Below are positions 18,101 to 26,806 of a stretch of DNA of 64,000 nt, in pieces. This DNA is from Pseudomonas putida (GTDB taxonomy: Bacteria > Pseudomonadota > Gammaproteobacteria > Pseudomonadales > Pseudomonadaceae): the NCBI RefSeq assembly GCF_016406145.1, contig NZ_CP066306.1:4092001-4156000 (forward strand). Direction: 5' to 3'. The notes beneath the pieces are model-generated. The model had not been told where the DNA came from and did no database searches. It was given only the letters and a program-made list of their open reading frames with translations. Position 1 is the stretch's first letter, and every line of letters begins with the position of its first letter. A program made the position numbers and the translations under genes.

Positions 18101-18118
18101 GCCTTGGAAATCGGCGGA

Positions 18119-18168
18119 GCTTCAAGCTTCAAGCCAGGCTGCGGTGCTCTTGCTTGCAGCTTGCAGCT
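18119..18168. repeat. Inverted AGCTT(C/G)CAAGCT-type repeat between fliE and fleR
   Basis: AGCTTCAAGCTTCAAGCC at 18119-18136 and GCTTGCAGCTTGCAGCT at 18152-18168 pair with two mismatches in their cores. This is the third intergenic copy of the motif within 6 kb. It sits just 3' of fleR and upstream of the fliE promoter and could act as a terminator-like hairpin, though no T-run follows. Confidence 0.65.
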
Positions 18169-19547
18169 CACCCGTAAAGGCTGGCTTCCACGTCGAGCCC
18201 GGCATCGCGCATTTGCGCGAGCTTGTAGCGCAGGGTGCGCGGGCTGATGCCAAGCCGCTCGGCAGCCTCCTTGCGGCGACCGCGCTCGGCGCGCAAGGTG
18301 TCGATGATCATCTGGAACTCATGGCGGCGCATGTCATCGCCCAGGCCACCGACCTCCCCTGCCGGCTCGACCGCCACAGGCAACGCTGTGACCGGTGCAA
18401 CCGCCGACAAGGGAATGGCGCCGGCCAGACAAAAATCCGCCGCCTCGATCACCCCGCCCTGCTGCAGGATCAGCGCCCGCTGCAAGGCGTTGTCCAGTTC
18501 GCGCACATTGCCTGGCCAGCCATGAGCCTGCAGGCAGGCCTGCGCCGCAGCCGACAGACGCACGGGCGCATGCTTCATCTTCGCCACATGCCGCGCCAGC
18601 AAGCGTTCGGCCAGCGGCAGGATGTCACCGGCACGCTCACGCAGCGGCTGCCAGGCCAACGGGAACACCGACAGGCGATAGAACAGGTCTTCGCGGAACC
18701 GCCCGGCCGCCACTTCACCTGCCATGTCGCGATTGCTGGTTGCCAGCACACGAATGTCCAGGGCAATCGGCTTGCGCCCCCCTACCCGCTCCACCTCACG
18801 CTCCTGCAAGACACGCAACAGCTTGGCCTGCAGGCCCAGAGGCATTTCGGAAATCTCGTCGAGCAGCAAGGTGCCACCCTCGGCCTGCTCGAATTTGCCG
18901 GCCTGCGCCGCAATGGCGCCGGTGAAGGCTCCTTTCTCGTGACCGAACAAAGTCGCCTCGAGCATGTTGTCCGGTATGGCCGCGCAGTTGATCGCAACAA
19001 ATGGCTGTGCTGCACGCGGCGACTGCTGGTGGATGTACCGCGCAAGCACTTCCTTGCCGGTGCCCGACTCACCGGAGATGAGTACGGTCGAATCGCTGCG
19101 GGCCACACGTGCAGCAAGCTCCAGCAATTGGCGGCTGGCAGGTTCGCAGGCCACCGGCCCGTCGTCCTCAGCCGCACTCAGGCGCCCGGCGGCATGGCGC
19201 TCGACCAGGCTCAGCAGCGCCTTGGGCTCGAAGGGTTTGACCAGGTAATCCACAGCACCCTGGCGCATCGCCTCGACAGCGCGCTCCACCGCAGCGTGAG
19301 CGGTCATCAGCAGCACCGGCAGTTGCGGGTGCTGGCGGCGCAAGTGCGCCAGCAACTGATGCCCATCCATCCCCGGCATGTTCACGTCACTGATTACCAG
19401 GCTATAGGCGTCGCGTTGCACCGCCTCCAGCGCTTCTTCCGCGCTGCCGACAGCACGATAGGCAAAACCGCCGATCTCAAGGGTATCGCCAAGCGCTTGG
19501 CGCAACGCACGGTCATCCTCGACCAGCAGCACCTTGATGAGCATCAT
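18168..19547 (-). CDS. fleR: Sigma54-dependent response regulator FleR
   Basis: A 459-aa NtrC-type activator. Receiver domain with phospho-Asp about residue 54 (VISDVNMPGMDG), AAA+ domain with Walker A GESGTGKE, sigma54-contact loop GAFTGAI and FEQAEGGTLLLDEISEMP, and a Fis-type HTH at the C-terminus (RRKEAAERLGISPRTLRYKLAQMR). FleS phosphorylates it to activate hook and rod operons such as flgBCDE and flgF. Start is ATG 19547 or the adjacent ATG 19544, which overlaps the fleS stop; GGAGG is well placed for the second. Confidence 0.95.
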   Translation of the reverse strand: MMLIKVLLVEDDRALRQALGDTLEIGGFAYRAVGSAEEALEAVQRDAYSLVISDVNMPGMDGHQLLAHLRRQHPQLPVLLMTAHAAVERAVEAMRQGAVDYLVKPFEPKALLSLVERHAAGRLSAAEDDGPVACEPASRQLLELAARVARSDSTVLISGESGTGKEVLARYIHQQSPRAAQPFVAINCAAIPDNMLEATLFGHEKGAFTGAIAAQAGKFEQAEGGTLLLDEISEMPLGLQAKLLRVLQEREVERVGGRKPIALDIRVLATSNRDMAGEVAAGRFREDLFYRLSVFPLAWQPLRERAGDILPLAERLLARHVAKMKHAPVRLSAAAQACLQAHGWPGNVRELDNALQRALILQQGGVIEAADFCLAGAIPLSAVAPVTALPVAVEPAGEVGGLGDDMRRHEFQMIIDTLRAERGRRKEAAERLGISPRTLRYKLAQMRDAGLDVEASLYG

Positions 19548-20761
19548 GCGACCTCCGCAGGCTGCTCGCCGATCAACGGCAACTCCACCCTGACGCAGGT
19601 GCCACGCCCTACCCTGGAGCGCAACTGCAACTTGCCGTGGTGCGCCCGCACCACGGCCATGACCACAGCCAAGCCGAGCCCGGTGCCGGTAGCTTTGGTG
19701 GTCAGGAACGGCTCACCCAGGCGCCCCAACAGGTCGGCCTCGATGCCGCTGCCGGCATCACTGACGCACAGGTGCAGGGTATGTGCGCGCCGATACAGGT
19801 GCACCTTGAGCCGCGCAGCGCCAACGCTTGCCTGCAGGGCGTTCTCTATCAGGTTGAGCATGGCACCGACCAGGGTGTCGCGATTGCACAGCAACTCACC
19901 CAGGTGGCTGTCGCATTGCCAACGCACGGCATGGCCCTGGACATGGGGCTGGGCAGCTTGCTGCAAGGCCTGGAACAGGCCCTTTGGGCTCAACCGGTCA
20001 CCCAGTGGCAGCTCGCCGCGGGCGAACACCAGCATATCGCGCACCTGGTGCTCCAATTCGTGCAGACGTTCCTTGAGGCTGCCGGCGAAACGCCGGCGGG
20101 TCTCCGGCGCAAGCTCACGCTCGTCTTCCGCCAGGTGGCTGGCGTAGAGCATGGCCGCCGACAGCGGCGTGCGTATCTGATGGGCCAGCGAAGCGACCAT
20201 GCGCCCCAGCGACGACAGGCGCTCATGGCGTGCCAACTGGTCTTGCAGACGACGGGTTTCGGTCAGGTCATTGAGCAGCACCAGTTGGCCTGGCTCAGCA
20301 TCCAGCGAACGGGTGGCAATGGACAAACGACGGCCATCGCGCAATGACACCTCATGCCCGTCATCCTTGCGCGGAGCGAAGCTGCGGGCGATCACCTGGC
20401 GCCACAACTGGCCGAGCAAGGGCTCACCCAACAGCTCACAGGCCGCCGGGTTGGCTTCGCGCACCAGGCCTTGGTCATCGATGACGATCACCCCGCCGGG
20501 CAGCAGGGCCAGCAGGTTCTGCAAGCGATTGGCCAGGCGCTCTTTCTCGTTCAGCTCGGCCATGCGCTGGGCGCCGACCACCGCCAACTCGCCTTTGAGC
20601 TCGCTGACGCGGGCCTCGAGCATGCTGTAGGACTGGTTGAGCTGGGTGGAGACCTGGTCGAACAGGGCAAACGCCTGCTCAAGCCCCTGTCGACTCTCCT
20701 GTTCGACGGGGGTAGGCCCCTGCGGATCAGGGACTCGGGAAACATGGGCGGCCTGGGGCAT
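19544..20761 (-). CDS. fleS: Sensor histidine kinase FleS
   Basis: A 405-aa soluble kinase without transmembrane segments. A coiled N-terminus leads to a PAS-like domain (LLALLPGGVIVIDDQGLVREANPAACELLG, about 88-117). The H-box is ASLAHQIRTPLSAAM and the ATPase domain has NLIENALQA, SDAGSGIEADLLGRLGEPFLTTKATGTGLGLAVV. It phosphorylates FleR once early flagellar structures are made. The gene overlaps fleR by 4 bases. A sigma54 promoter lies upstream. Confidence 0.94.
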   Translation of the reverse strand: MPQAAHVSRVPDPQGPTPVEQESRQGLEQAFALFDQVSTQLNQSYSMLEARVSELKGELAVVGAQRMAELNEKERLANRLQNLLALLPGGVIVIDDQGLVREANPAACELLGEPLLGQLWRQVIARSFAPRKDDGHEVSLRDGRRLSIATRSLDAEPGQLVLLNDLTETRRLQDQLARHERLSSLGRMVASLAHQIRTPLSAAMLYASHLAEDERELAPETRRRFAGSLKERLHELEHQVRDMLVFARGELPLGDRLSPKGLFQALQQAAQPHVQGHAVRWQCDSHLGELLCNRDTLVGAMLNLIENALQASVGAARLKVHLYRRAHTLHLCVSDAGSGIEADLLGRLGEPFLTTKATGTGLGLAVVMAVVRAHHGKLQLRSRVGRGTCVRVELPLIGEQPAEVA

Positions 20762-20815
20762 CGTGCTCTCTCGCGTGGCTGACCGTCATAAAAACGGTGT
20801 GATGCCAGCGGTGTA

Positions 20816-20830
20816 GCAATAGCCGTGCCG
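20816..20830 (-). promoter_or_regulatory. Sigma54 promoter of fleSR
   Basis: The minus strand has CGGCAC-N5-TTGC, one mismatch from consensus, 55 bases upstream of the fleS ATG. fleSR is a known FleQ-dependent operon in Pseudomonas. Confidence 0.85.
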
Positions 20831-20860
20831 GGACTAGGGGTTTGTGCTACCTGGCCGTGC

Positions 20861-20998
20861 CCTATCGCCGGCAAGCCGGCTGCCACAGGGACCCCCCGCA
20901 GCATTCAAAGGCTGCGGGGCACCTGTGGGAGCAACTGTCTTGCTCAACTTCTAAAAGTTGGCGCAATCCATGTGGGAGCCGGCTTGCCGGCGATTGTG
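20861..20998. repeat. REPIN: paired inverted REP elements between fleS and fleQ
   Basis: One REP (about 20864-20890, core ATCGCCGGCAAGCCGGCT) and an inverted one (about 20969-20994, GTGGGAGCCGGCTTGCCGGC) face each other. Between them lie a perfect 9-bp hairpin (CCCCGCAGC/GCTGCGGGG, 20894-20919) and a third half motif, CCTGTGGGAGCAAC. Its last third matches the REPIN at 56458-56591, including the spacer TTCTAAAAGTT. It fills the 252-bp gap after the fleSR promoter. Confidence 0.85.
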
Positions 20999-21013
20999 GC
21001 GGTACAGGCGAAG

Positions 21014-22489
<1,476 letters not shown>

Positions 22490-22546
22490 GCAATAGCAAC
22501 TTCCCTAGTCATATCGGCGCCCGAAGGCGTGCTCGACATCATTCTG

Positions 22547-22560
22547 ACTGAATGGTCAGT
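22547..22560. promoter_or_regulatory. Palindrome in the fleQ upstream region
   Basis: ACTGAATGGTCAGT is a perfect 5-4-5 inverted repeat, 58 bases before the fleQ ATG, with a TGAC-N6-GTCA core offset by one base. It is a possible operator. Vfr is the known fleQ repressor in P. aeruginosa, but its TGTGA-N6-TCACA pattern does not match well. Confidence 0.4.
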
Positions 22561-22654
22561 GTTCGGACGTCTGAAATTCGAAAACAGCCACTAGTAAAGT
22601 CAAAAAAAAGTATGCAGTCAAATTAATGGCGCATGGCTTTTAGGACATCTGTGG

Positions 22655-22951
22655 TCAACTGAACAGATGGTATACCTTGGCGGCACTTTTCGCCTGACGG
22701 ATTTGCGTCATCTCATCGACTATAGATTGACGTTCACCACTTGCAACATCAATTAACTGCCCGTAGACCGCTAGCAGGCCCTCAAGGCTCGAGCGTACCG
22801 CGTCTTCATTGCTGAGCGCCTCAGTCAGAACGTCCTCGACACAAAGACGACACTTAAGGTCAAGCTCACCTACCGCATCCCAGTCACGGCTGGCCAATGC
22901 GGCAAGCAACTCGCTGCGAGTCCGCTCGATACCCTCGATCACCTTGCTCAT
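22655..22951 (-). CDS. fliT: FliT-like flagellar export chaperone
   Basis: A 98-aa helical protein (SKVIEGIERTRSELLAALASRDWDAVGELDLKCRLCVEDVL) directly downstream of fliS. FliT proteins chaperone the cap protein FliD and are about 100 residues long with low sequence conservation. The assignment rests on size, helical content and the fliD-fliS-fliT order. It starts 13 bases after fliS stops. In enterics FliT also inhibits FlhDC, which is absent from Pseudomonas. Confidence 0.8.
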   Translation of the reverse strand: MSKVIEGIERTRSELLAALASRDWDAVGELDLKCRLCVEDVLTEALSNEDAVRSSLEGLLAVYGQLIDVASGERQSIVDEMTQIRQAKSAAKVYHLFS

Positions 22952-22964
22952 GAAACCTCCCGGC

Positions 22965-23360
22965 TCAGGGAACCATCGGCTGCGGAGCGATCGCGTCCCA
23001 GCCTTCCTTGACAGTGTTCAGCAAGTCCCTGACCTCATCCAGGATCGCCGGATCATTTTGGATATTGGCCTCACTCAGACGACGAGTCATGTACAGGTAG
23101 AGGCCGTCGAGACGATTGAGCTCGTCGGTCATGTTGTCACGATCCAGACCTTCGCGCAGCCCGCCAATGATGCCAATAGCCTTGCCGATCGCGATGCCCT
23201 TGCCGGCGATGTCCTTGCGCTGCATCGCGCCACTGGCCTGGGCAATACGGTCCAGGCCACCTTCCATAAGCATCTGTACCAAGCGATGCGGGCTCGCTTC
23301 GGAGGTCTGCGCCTGGGCGCCAATCTTCTGGTACTGCCGAAGGGCTAACATTGGATTCAT
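22965..23360 (-). CDS. fliS: Flagellin chaperone FliS
   Basis: A 131-aa flagellin export chaperone. The N-terminus MLALRQYQKIGAQAQTSEASPHRLVQMLMEGGLDRI and the helix GLREGLDRDNMTDELNRLDGLYLYMTRRL are typical. FliS binds the C-terminus of FliC and prevents early polymerisation. ATG 23360 is chosen with GAGG seven bases upstream; the longer open frame would run through the sigma28 promoter and terminator. Transcribed with fliT. Confidence 0.96.
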   Translation of the reverse strand: MNPMLALRQYQKIGAQAQTSEASPHRLVQMLMEGGLDRIAQASGAMQRKDIAGKGIAIGKAIGIIGGLREGLDRDNMTDELNRLDGLYLYMTRRLSEANIQNDPAILDEVRDLLNTVKEGWDAIAPQPMVP

Positions 23361-23398
23361 GGGGTACCTCGTCACCACGGGGTTGCTGTATGACCGGG

Positions 23399-23426
23399 CT
23401 ATCGGCGCGGCGTCAAAAAACTTTAG
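23399..23426 (-). promoter_or_regulatory. Sigma28 (FliA) promoter of fliST
   Basis: The minus strand reads CTAAAGTTT-N11-GCCGATAG, an almost perfect match to the FliA consensus TAAAGTTT-N11-GCCGATAA. It lies 39 bases before the fliS ATG and just after the fliD terminator, so fliST is transcribed independently of fliD. Confidence 0.9.
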
Positions 23427-23435
23427 GGAGAATAC

Positions 23436-23474
23436 AAAAAAGCCCGACCGAGCGTCACGCTTCGTCGGGCTTTT
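23436..23474 (-). terminator. Rho-independent terminator of fliD
   Basis: AGCCCGAC (23441-23448) pairs with GTCGGGCT (23464-23471), followed on the minus strand by six T's; A-rich sequence on the other side makes it possibly bidirectional. It lies 88 bases after the fliD stop. Confidence 0.9.
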
Positions 23475-23561
23475 GGCGTTTGTTTTCCGTGCGTACATCG
23501 TAGCACGAGCGCGGCACCACAGAGTGTGACGCCTGCGCCCTGCCATGAAGCCTCAGGCCGA

Positions 23562-24977
23562 TCAGGAGTTCTTCTGTTGTGCCGCCATTGCTTCAAAAAT
23601 GGAAACGACGCTGTCGCGCTGAGCATTGAGCTGCCCAACCAGGGTGTCCATGGTGTTGTACTTCTTGGTCAGCGACGCCTCCAGGTCCTTGATGCGGGCA
23701 TCCAGAGAGCTCTGCTCCATGCTCAGGCTTTTCTTGGCAACCTCAAGCGACTTGTTGCGCTCATCCAGCACACCACCGGACGCAGAGAACGGCTCCATGG
23801 TCTTGACCATGCGATCGAGCAGGCCGCCGTCACCATTGAACAGGTTCTGCACCTCGCCACCGAGCTTCTGATCATTGATCGCCTTGGTGAACTTGGTGCT
23901 GTCGAACTCCAGCAGGCCGCTACTCTGAGCGGTATTGATCCCCAACTGCGAAAGTACCGTCAATTGCCCCGAACCACCGGTACCGGAGACCACCAGCTCA
24001 TTACGCATGGCCGTCAGCATGCTGCGCACTGCCGGGTCACCCGACAGAGCCGGAGTGTTCCAACTGCCGTCTGCAGCCTTGGTCGACACGCTCACACTGT
24101 TTATCGTATTCACCAACGCGTTATAGGCATCGACGAATGACTGCACCGACTTTTTCAGGCCGTCAGTATTAGCAGTCACGGTGACGCTCACCGGGCTGAG
24201 CGTTTCGGTCTTGGACAGCAGCTCGAACGTCATGCCACTGATCGCGTTATCGACCTTGTTCGATTTGCTGGTGAGCTTCATGCCATCGATATCGAACTCA
24301 GCATCCTTTGCGAGATCGCCGATACGGCCAGCACCACCGGCATCGGTCATCTGCGCTGCCGGGTCGATGGTCAGGTCAGCGATCCCCGAAGTAGAGATAT
24401 CCGAACCTTCGCCCATGGTTTCAGAGCTCAACACCAACCGCGAACCGGTACCATCGTTGACGATGTTGGCGGTGAAGCCCTTGCCGCTCGCCTGGGCGTT
24501 GATGGCATCACGCGCCTGCTGCAGCGTAGCGTTGGCCGGTATGGTCACATCGAAGTCGACACTATTCTGGGTGATGGTCAGCGTGCCACCACTGGCGGAA
24601 ACGACCGAGCTGCTGTCGGTGAAGCGCTGACTGGCCACGCGCGACGCCGTGGCCAGTTGGGTAACCTGAATCGAATAGCTGCCGTTGACTGCCGAACTGC
24701 CTGCAGTGGCCTTGACGTACTTGTCGTTGGAGGAGGCTGCCGTCGACCCGAGAAACGCAGGGTTGGCACTGTCGTTAAGCTTTTCCAGCGCCGTCTTGTA
24801 GGCGGTCAACGCACTTTTGAGGCTACCCACCGCCGAAATCGATGCGGTATTCGCCGACGTGCGGCGGTCGAGCTGGCTCTGCTTGGGAGTCTTTTCGGCA
24901 TCAACCAGGGCCTTCACAATGGCCGAGGTATCGAGACCGGAACCCAGCCCCAAACTCGGTAGAATTGGACTTGCCAT
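23562..24977 (-). CDS. fliD: Filament cap protein FliD
   Basis: A 471-aa hook-associated protein 2 that caps the filament and assists flagellin folding. The N-terminal LGSGLDTSAIVKALVDAEKTPKQSQLDRR and the C-terminal coiled region (MEQSSLDARIKDLEASLTKKYNTMDTLVGQLNAQRDSVVSIFEAM) are the family ends. ATG 24977 follows the strong site AAAGGAGG; the longer frame (from 25022) is not needed. In P. aeruginosa FliD also binds mucin. It lies between flaG and the fliD terminator. Confidence 0.97.
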   Translation of the reverse strand: MASPILPSLGLGSGLDTSAIVKALVDAEKTPKQSQLDRRTSANTASISAVGSLKSALTAYKTALEKLNDSANPAFLGSTAASSNDKYVKATAGSSAVNGSYSIQVTQLATASRVASQRFTDSSSVVSASGGTLTITQNSVDFDVTIPANATLQQARDAINAQASGKGFTANIVNDGTGSRLVLSSETMGEGSDISTSGIADLTIDPAAQMTDAGGAGRIGDLAKDAEFDIDGMKLTSKSNKVDNAISGMTFELLSKTETLSPVSVTVTANTDGLKKSVQSFVDAYNALVNTINSVSVSTKAADGSWNTPALSGDPAVRSMLTAMRNELVVSGTGGSGQLTVLSQLGINTAQSSGLLEFDSTKFTKAINDQKLGGEVQNLFNGDGGLLDRMVKTMEPFSASGGVLDERNKSLEVAKKSLSMEQSSLDARIKDLEASLTKKYNTMDTLVGQLNAQRDSVVSIFEAMAAQQKNS

Positions 24978-25059
24978 TACATCCTCCTTTCTGGTTAACG
25001 CCCAAACGCAGAGTTGCCTCATCAGCGCCGGTGCAACAATTCAAATGACCGGCCAGCTG

Positions 25060-25413
25060 TCAGACTTTCTCATCGAAGAGCAGACTGTTGACATCTTGCA
25101 GGCTTCGGGCCAGCTCAAGCGCTGTTTCCGACGGGATCTGACGGATCACCTCACCGCTGTCGCGGGCAACGACCTTGACGACCCACCTGCCGGTGGAATC
25201 ATCCACCGAAAATTCCAGGTTGCGCTGCAACGACTGGACGAAATCTTGTATTTCCTTGACGGCCGATTGTAACTCGGCCTCGCTCTTGGGAGCGTCTTCC
25301 TGCGATGTCTTGCGCAGCTGACCTGAAACCTTGTCAGCCGCAGTATTGTGCTCGACGCTGCCAACCAGCGACGACACAGGATACGACGGGCTTGACTTGA
25401 CGCTTATGTCCAT
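25060..25413 (-). CDS. flaG: FlaG family protein
   Basis: A 117-aa protein with the FlaG signature LEFSVDDSTGRWVVKVVARDSGEVIRQIPSETALELARSLQDVNSLLFDEKV. It influences filament length; mutants often have long filaments. It lies between fliC and fliD. No own promoter was recognised, so it probably depends on readthrough past the fliC terminator or on a weak promoter in the 71-bp gap. Confidence 0.93.
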   Translation of the reverse strand: MDISVKSSPSYPVSSLVGSVEHNTAADKVSGQLRKTSQEDAPKSEAELQSAVKEIQDFVQSLQRNLEFSVDDSTGRWVVKVVARDSGEVIRQIPSETALELARSLQDVNSLLFDEKV

Positions 25414-25434
25414 CGCACATCACCTTTAAAAAGT

Positions 25435-25468
25435 AAAAAGCGAGAGAGCGCATGAGCACTCCCTCGCT
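25435..25468 (-). terminator. Rho-independent terminator of fliC
   Basis: AGCGAGAGAG (25439-25448) pairs with CTCCCTCGCT (25459-25468) with one mismatch; on the minus strand the hairpin is followed by T5. It lies 17 bases after the fliC stop and should separate fliC from flaG at least partly. Confidence 0.85.
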
Positions 25469-25484
25469 GAACTTCATCGCGCTA

Positions 25485-26339
25485 TTACTGAAGCAGTTTC
25501 AGTACGGCGGATGGCAGCTGGTTAGCCTGAGCCAGAACAGAGGTCGAAGCTTGCTGCAGGGTCTGCTGCTTGGTCAGCTGAGCGGTTTCTGCGGCGAAGT
25601 CGGTGTCCTGAACACGGCCCATGGCGGCGGCCGAGTTTTCGTTCATGCTTTGCAGGTTGTTGATGGTCGACTGGAAGCGGTTCTGGATAGCACCCAGGTC
25701 CGATTTCTTGGTGTCAACGGTCTGCAGAGCAGCGTCGATCGCGGTAATGGCGGCGTCGACGGAGGTGTGAACGGCGGAGTCCGAAGTACCCGAGATCGCC
25801 AGGGTGCCGGTGCCGACAGCCAGGGTCGAAGCAGCGAACGAGGAAGTCATCGAAACGCTCAGGATCTGGCTGGTACCAGTCATCGCGCCAACCTGGAACT
25901 CCATGGTGCCAGCGGTGCCGTTCAGCAGTTGCTTGCTGGTACCGAAGGTGGTGGAGGTCGCGATACGAGTGATCTCGTCGGACTTGGCCGCGAATTCTTT
26001 GTTCAGAGCAGCGCGTTCAGTGGTGCCGTTGGAGTCGTTACGTGCCTGCAGAGCCAGTTCACGCATACGCTGCAGGATGTTGGTGATTTCCGACAGCGCG
26101 CCTTCAGCGGTCTGGGTGATCGAGTTACCGTCGTTGGCGTTCTTGATGGCAACGGTGGTACCGGTAACCATGGTCTGCAGCTTGTTGGCGATCTGCTGAC
26201 CAGCAGCATCGTCTTTAGCGCTGTTGATACGCAGGCCGGAAGACAGGCGAGTCATCGAAGTGCTCAGCGCGTCGGAAGCTTTGTTCAGGTTCTTCTGCAC
26301 GCCCAGCGAAGTGGTGTTGGTGTTTACGGTTAAAGCCAT
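25485..26339 (-). CDS. fliC: Flagellin FliC
   Basis: A short 284-aa flagellin: the conserved N-terminal D0/D1 helices (ALTVNTNTTSLGVQKNLNKA to about residue 135), a short variable centre (about 145-195, rich in Ser/Thr/Ala) and the C-terminal helices (QTVDTKKSDLGAIQNRF to SAVLKLLQ). It has no cysteine. It is the likely acceptor of the glycans made by the neighbouring island through Ser/Thr in the central region. The flg22-equivalent segment is residues 30-51 and has Gln at position 48. Sigma28-driven, with its own terminator. Confidence 0.97.
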   Translation of the reverse strand: MALTVNTNTTSLGVQKNLNKASDALSTSMTRLSSGLRINSAKDDAAGQQIANKLQTMVTGTTVAIKNANDGNSITQTAEGALSEITNILQRMRELALQARNDSNGTTERAALNKEFAAKSDEITRIATSTTFGTSKQLLNGTAGTMEFQVGAMTGTSQILSVSMTSSFAASTLAVGTGTLAISGTSDSAVHTSVDAAITAIDAALQTVDTKKSDLGAIQNRFQSTINNLQSMNENSAAAMGRVQDTDFAAETAQLTKQQTLQQASTSVLAQANQLPSAVLKLLQ

Positions 26340-26419
26340 GACGAATTCCTCGTTGGATGGATACTGCGGCTTCCGGCCCTGGCGTCCGCCGGGTGTGGCC
26401 TAGAGAACCTTCGTAATGG

Positions 26420-26447
26420 TTATCGTCGGGTTTGCAAGTTGCTTTAG
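26420..26447 (-). promoter_or_regulatory. Sigma28 (FliA) promoter of fliC
   Basis: The minus strand reads CTAAAG-N14-GACGATAA, close to the FliA consensus (one mismatch in the -10 GCCGATAA). It is about 81 bases upstream of the fliC ATG, leaving a moderately long leader. AGGA lies 6 bases before the start. Confidence 0.85.
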
Positions 26448-26557
26448 GGCTTTTCCAAAAAAAAATGCCATCACCACGCCACCCCCTTGCAAACCGGGCT
26501 GTGCAGCCCTGCCCCGCGACACTTCGGCCGACCAGGAAGCGTGATGCAGGTCACACT

Positions 26558-26806
26558 TCAGCGCGAAGCCGCCTGCTCGATCAAATGCAGCAGTTCATAT
26601 TCGAGGTAGTCGGCCAGCGCCAGCCAGTCCTGGCGTTGCTGCGCGTCGAGCATGGCCTGCATGACCACCGCACCCGCGCGAGGATCGACGCGCGGCACTA
26701 CCGCATCGAACAGCTCGAGCATGCGCAGACCCGCCTCCACATCCCGTCCGAGGCGCAAAAGCGCGGCGCATTCGCGGGCCGCACGCTCTTGATCGGCAGC
26801 ACTCAT
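26558..26806 (-). CDS. 82-aa helical protein coupled to maf
   Basis: I do not recognise a named family. It is a helical, charged 82-aa protein (MSAADQERAARECAALLRLG, then LRMLELFDAVVPRV and DWLALADYLEYELLHLIEQAA) without signal peptide or membrane helix. Its ATG overlaps the maf stop as ATGA, so translation is coupled. This position suggests an accessory or chaperone for Maf or a FliC-related helper. It is the last gene of the glycosylation operon before fliC. Confidence 0.75.
   Translation of the reverse strand: MSAADQERAARECAALLRLGRDVEAGLRMLELFDAVVPRVDPRAGAVVMQAMLDAQQRQDWLALADYLEYELLHLIEQAASR

Noticed and set aside
15764..20147. Long open frames on the plus strand opposite fliF, fliG, fliE and fleR (764 and 858 codons).
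   Set aside because: They are antisense shadows of GC-rich genes with strongly biased codon third positions; their translations are low-complexity (His/Gln/Arg-rich) without family signatures or start signals.
22600..22654. Terminator between fliT and fleQ.
   Set aside because: A poly-A run exists but no stem of useful length was found next to it.
25000..25059. Sigma54 promoter for fliD (TGGCCG-N5-TTGA).
   Set aside because: The -12 GC is replaced by GA and the -24 half deviates; too weak to call.
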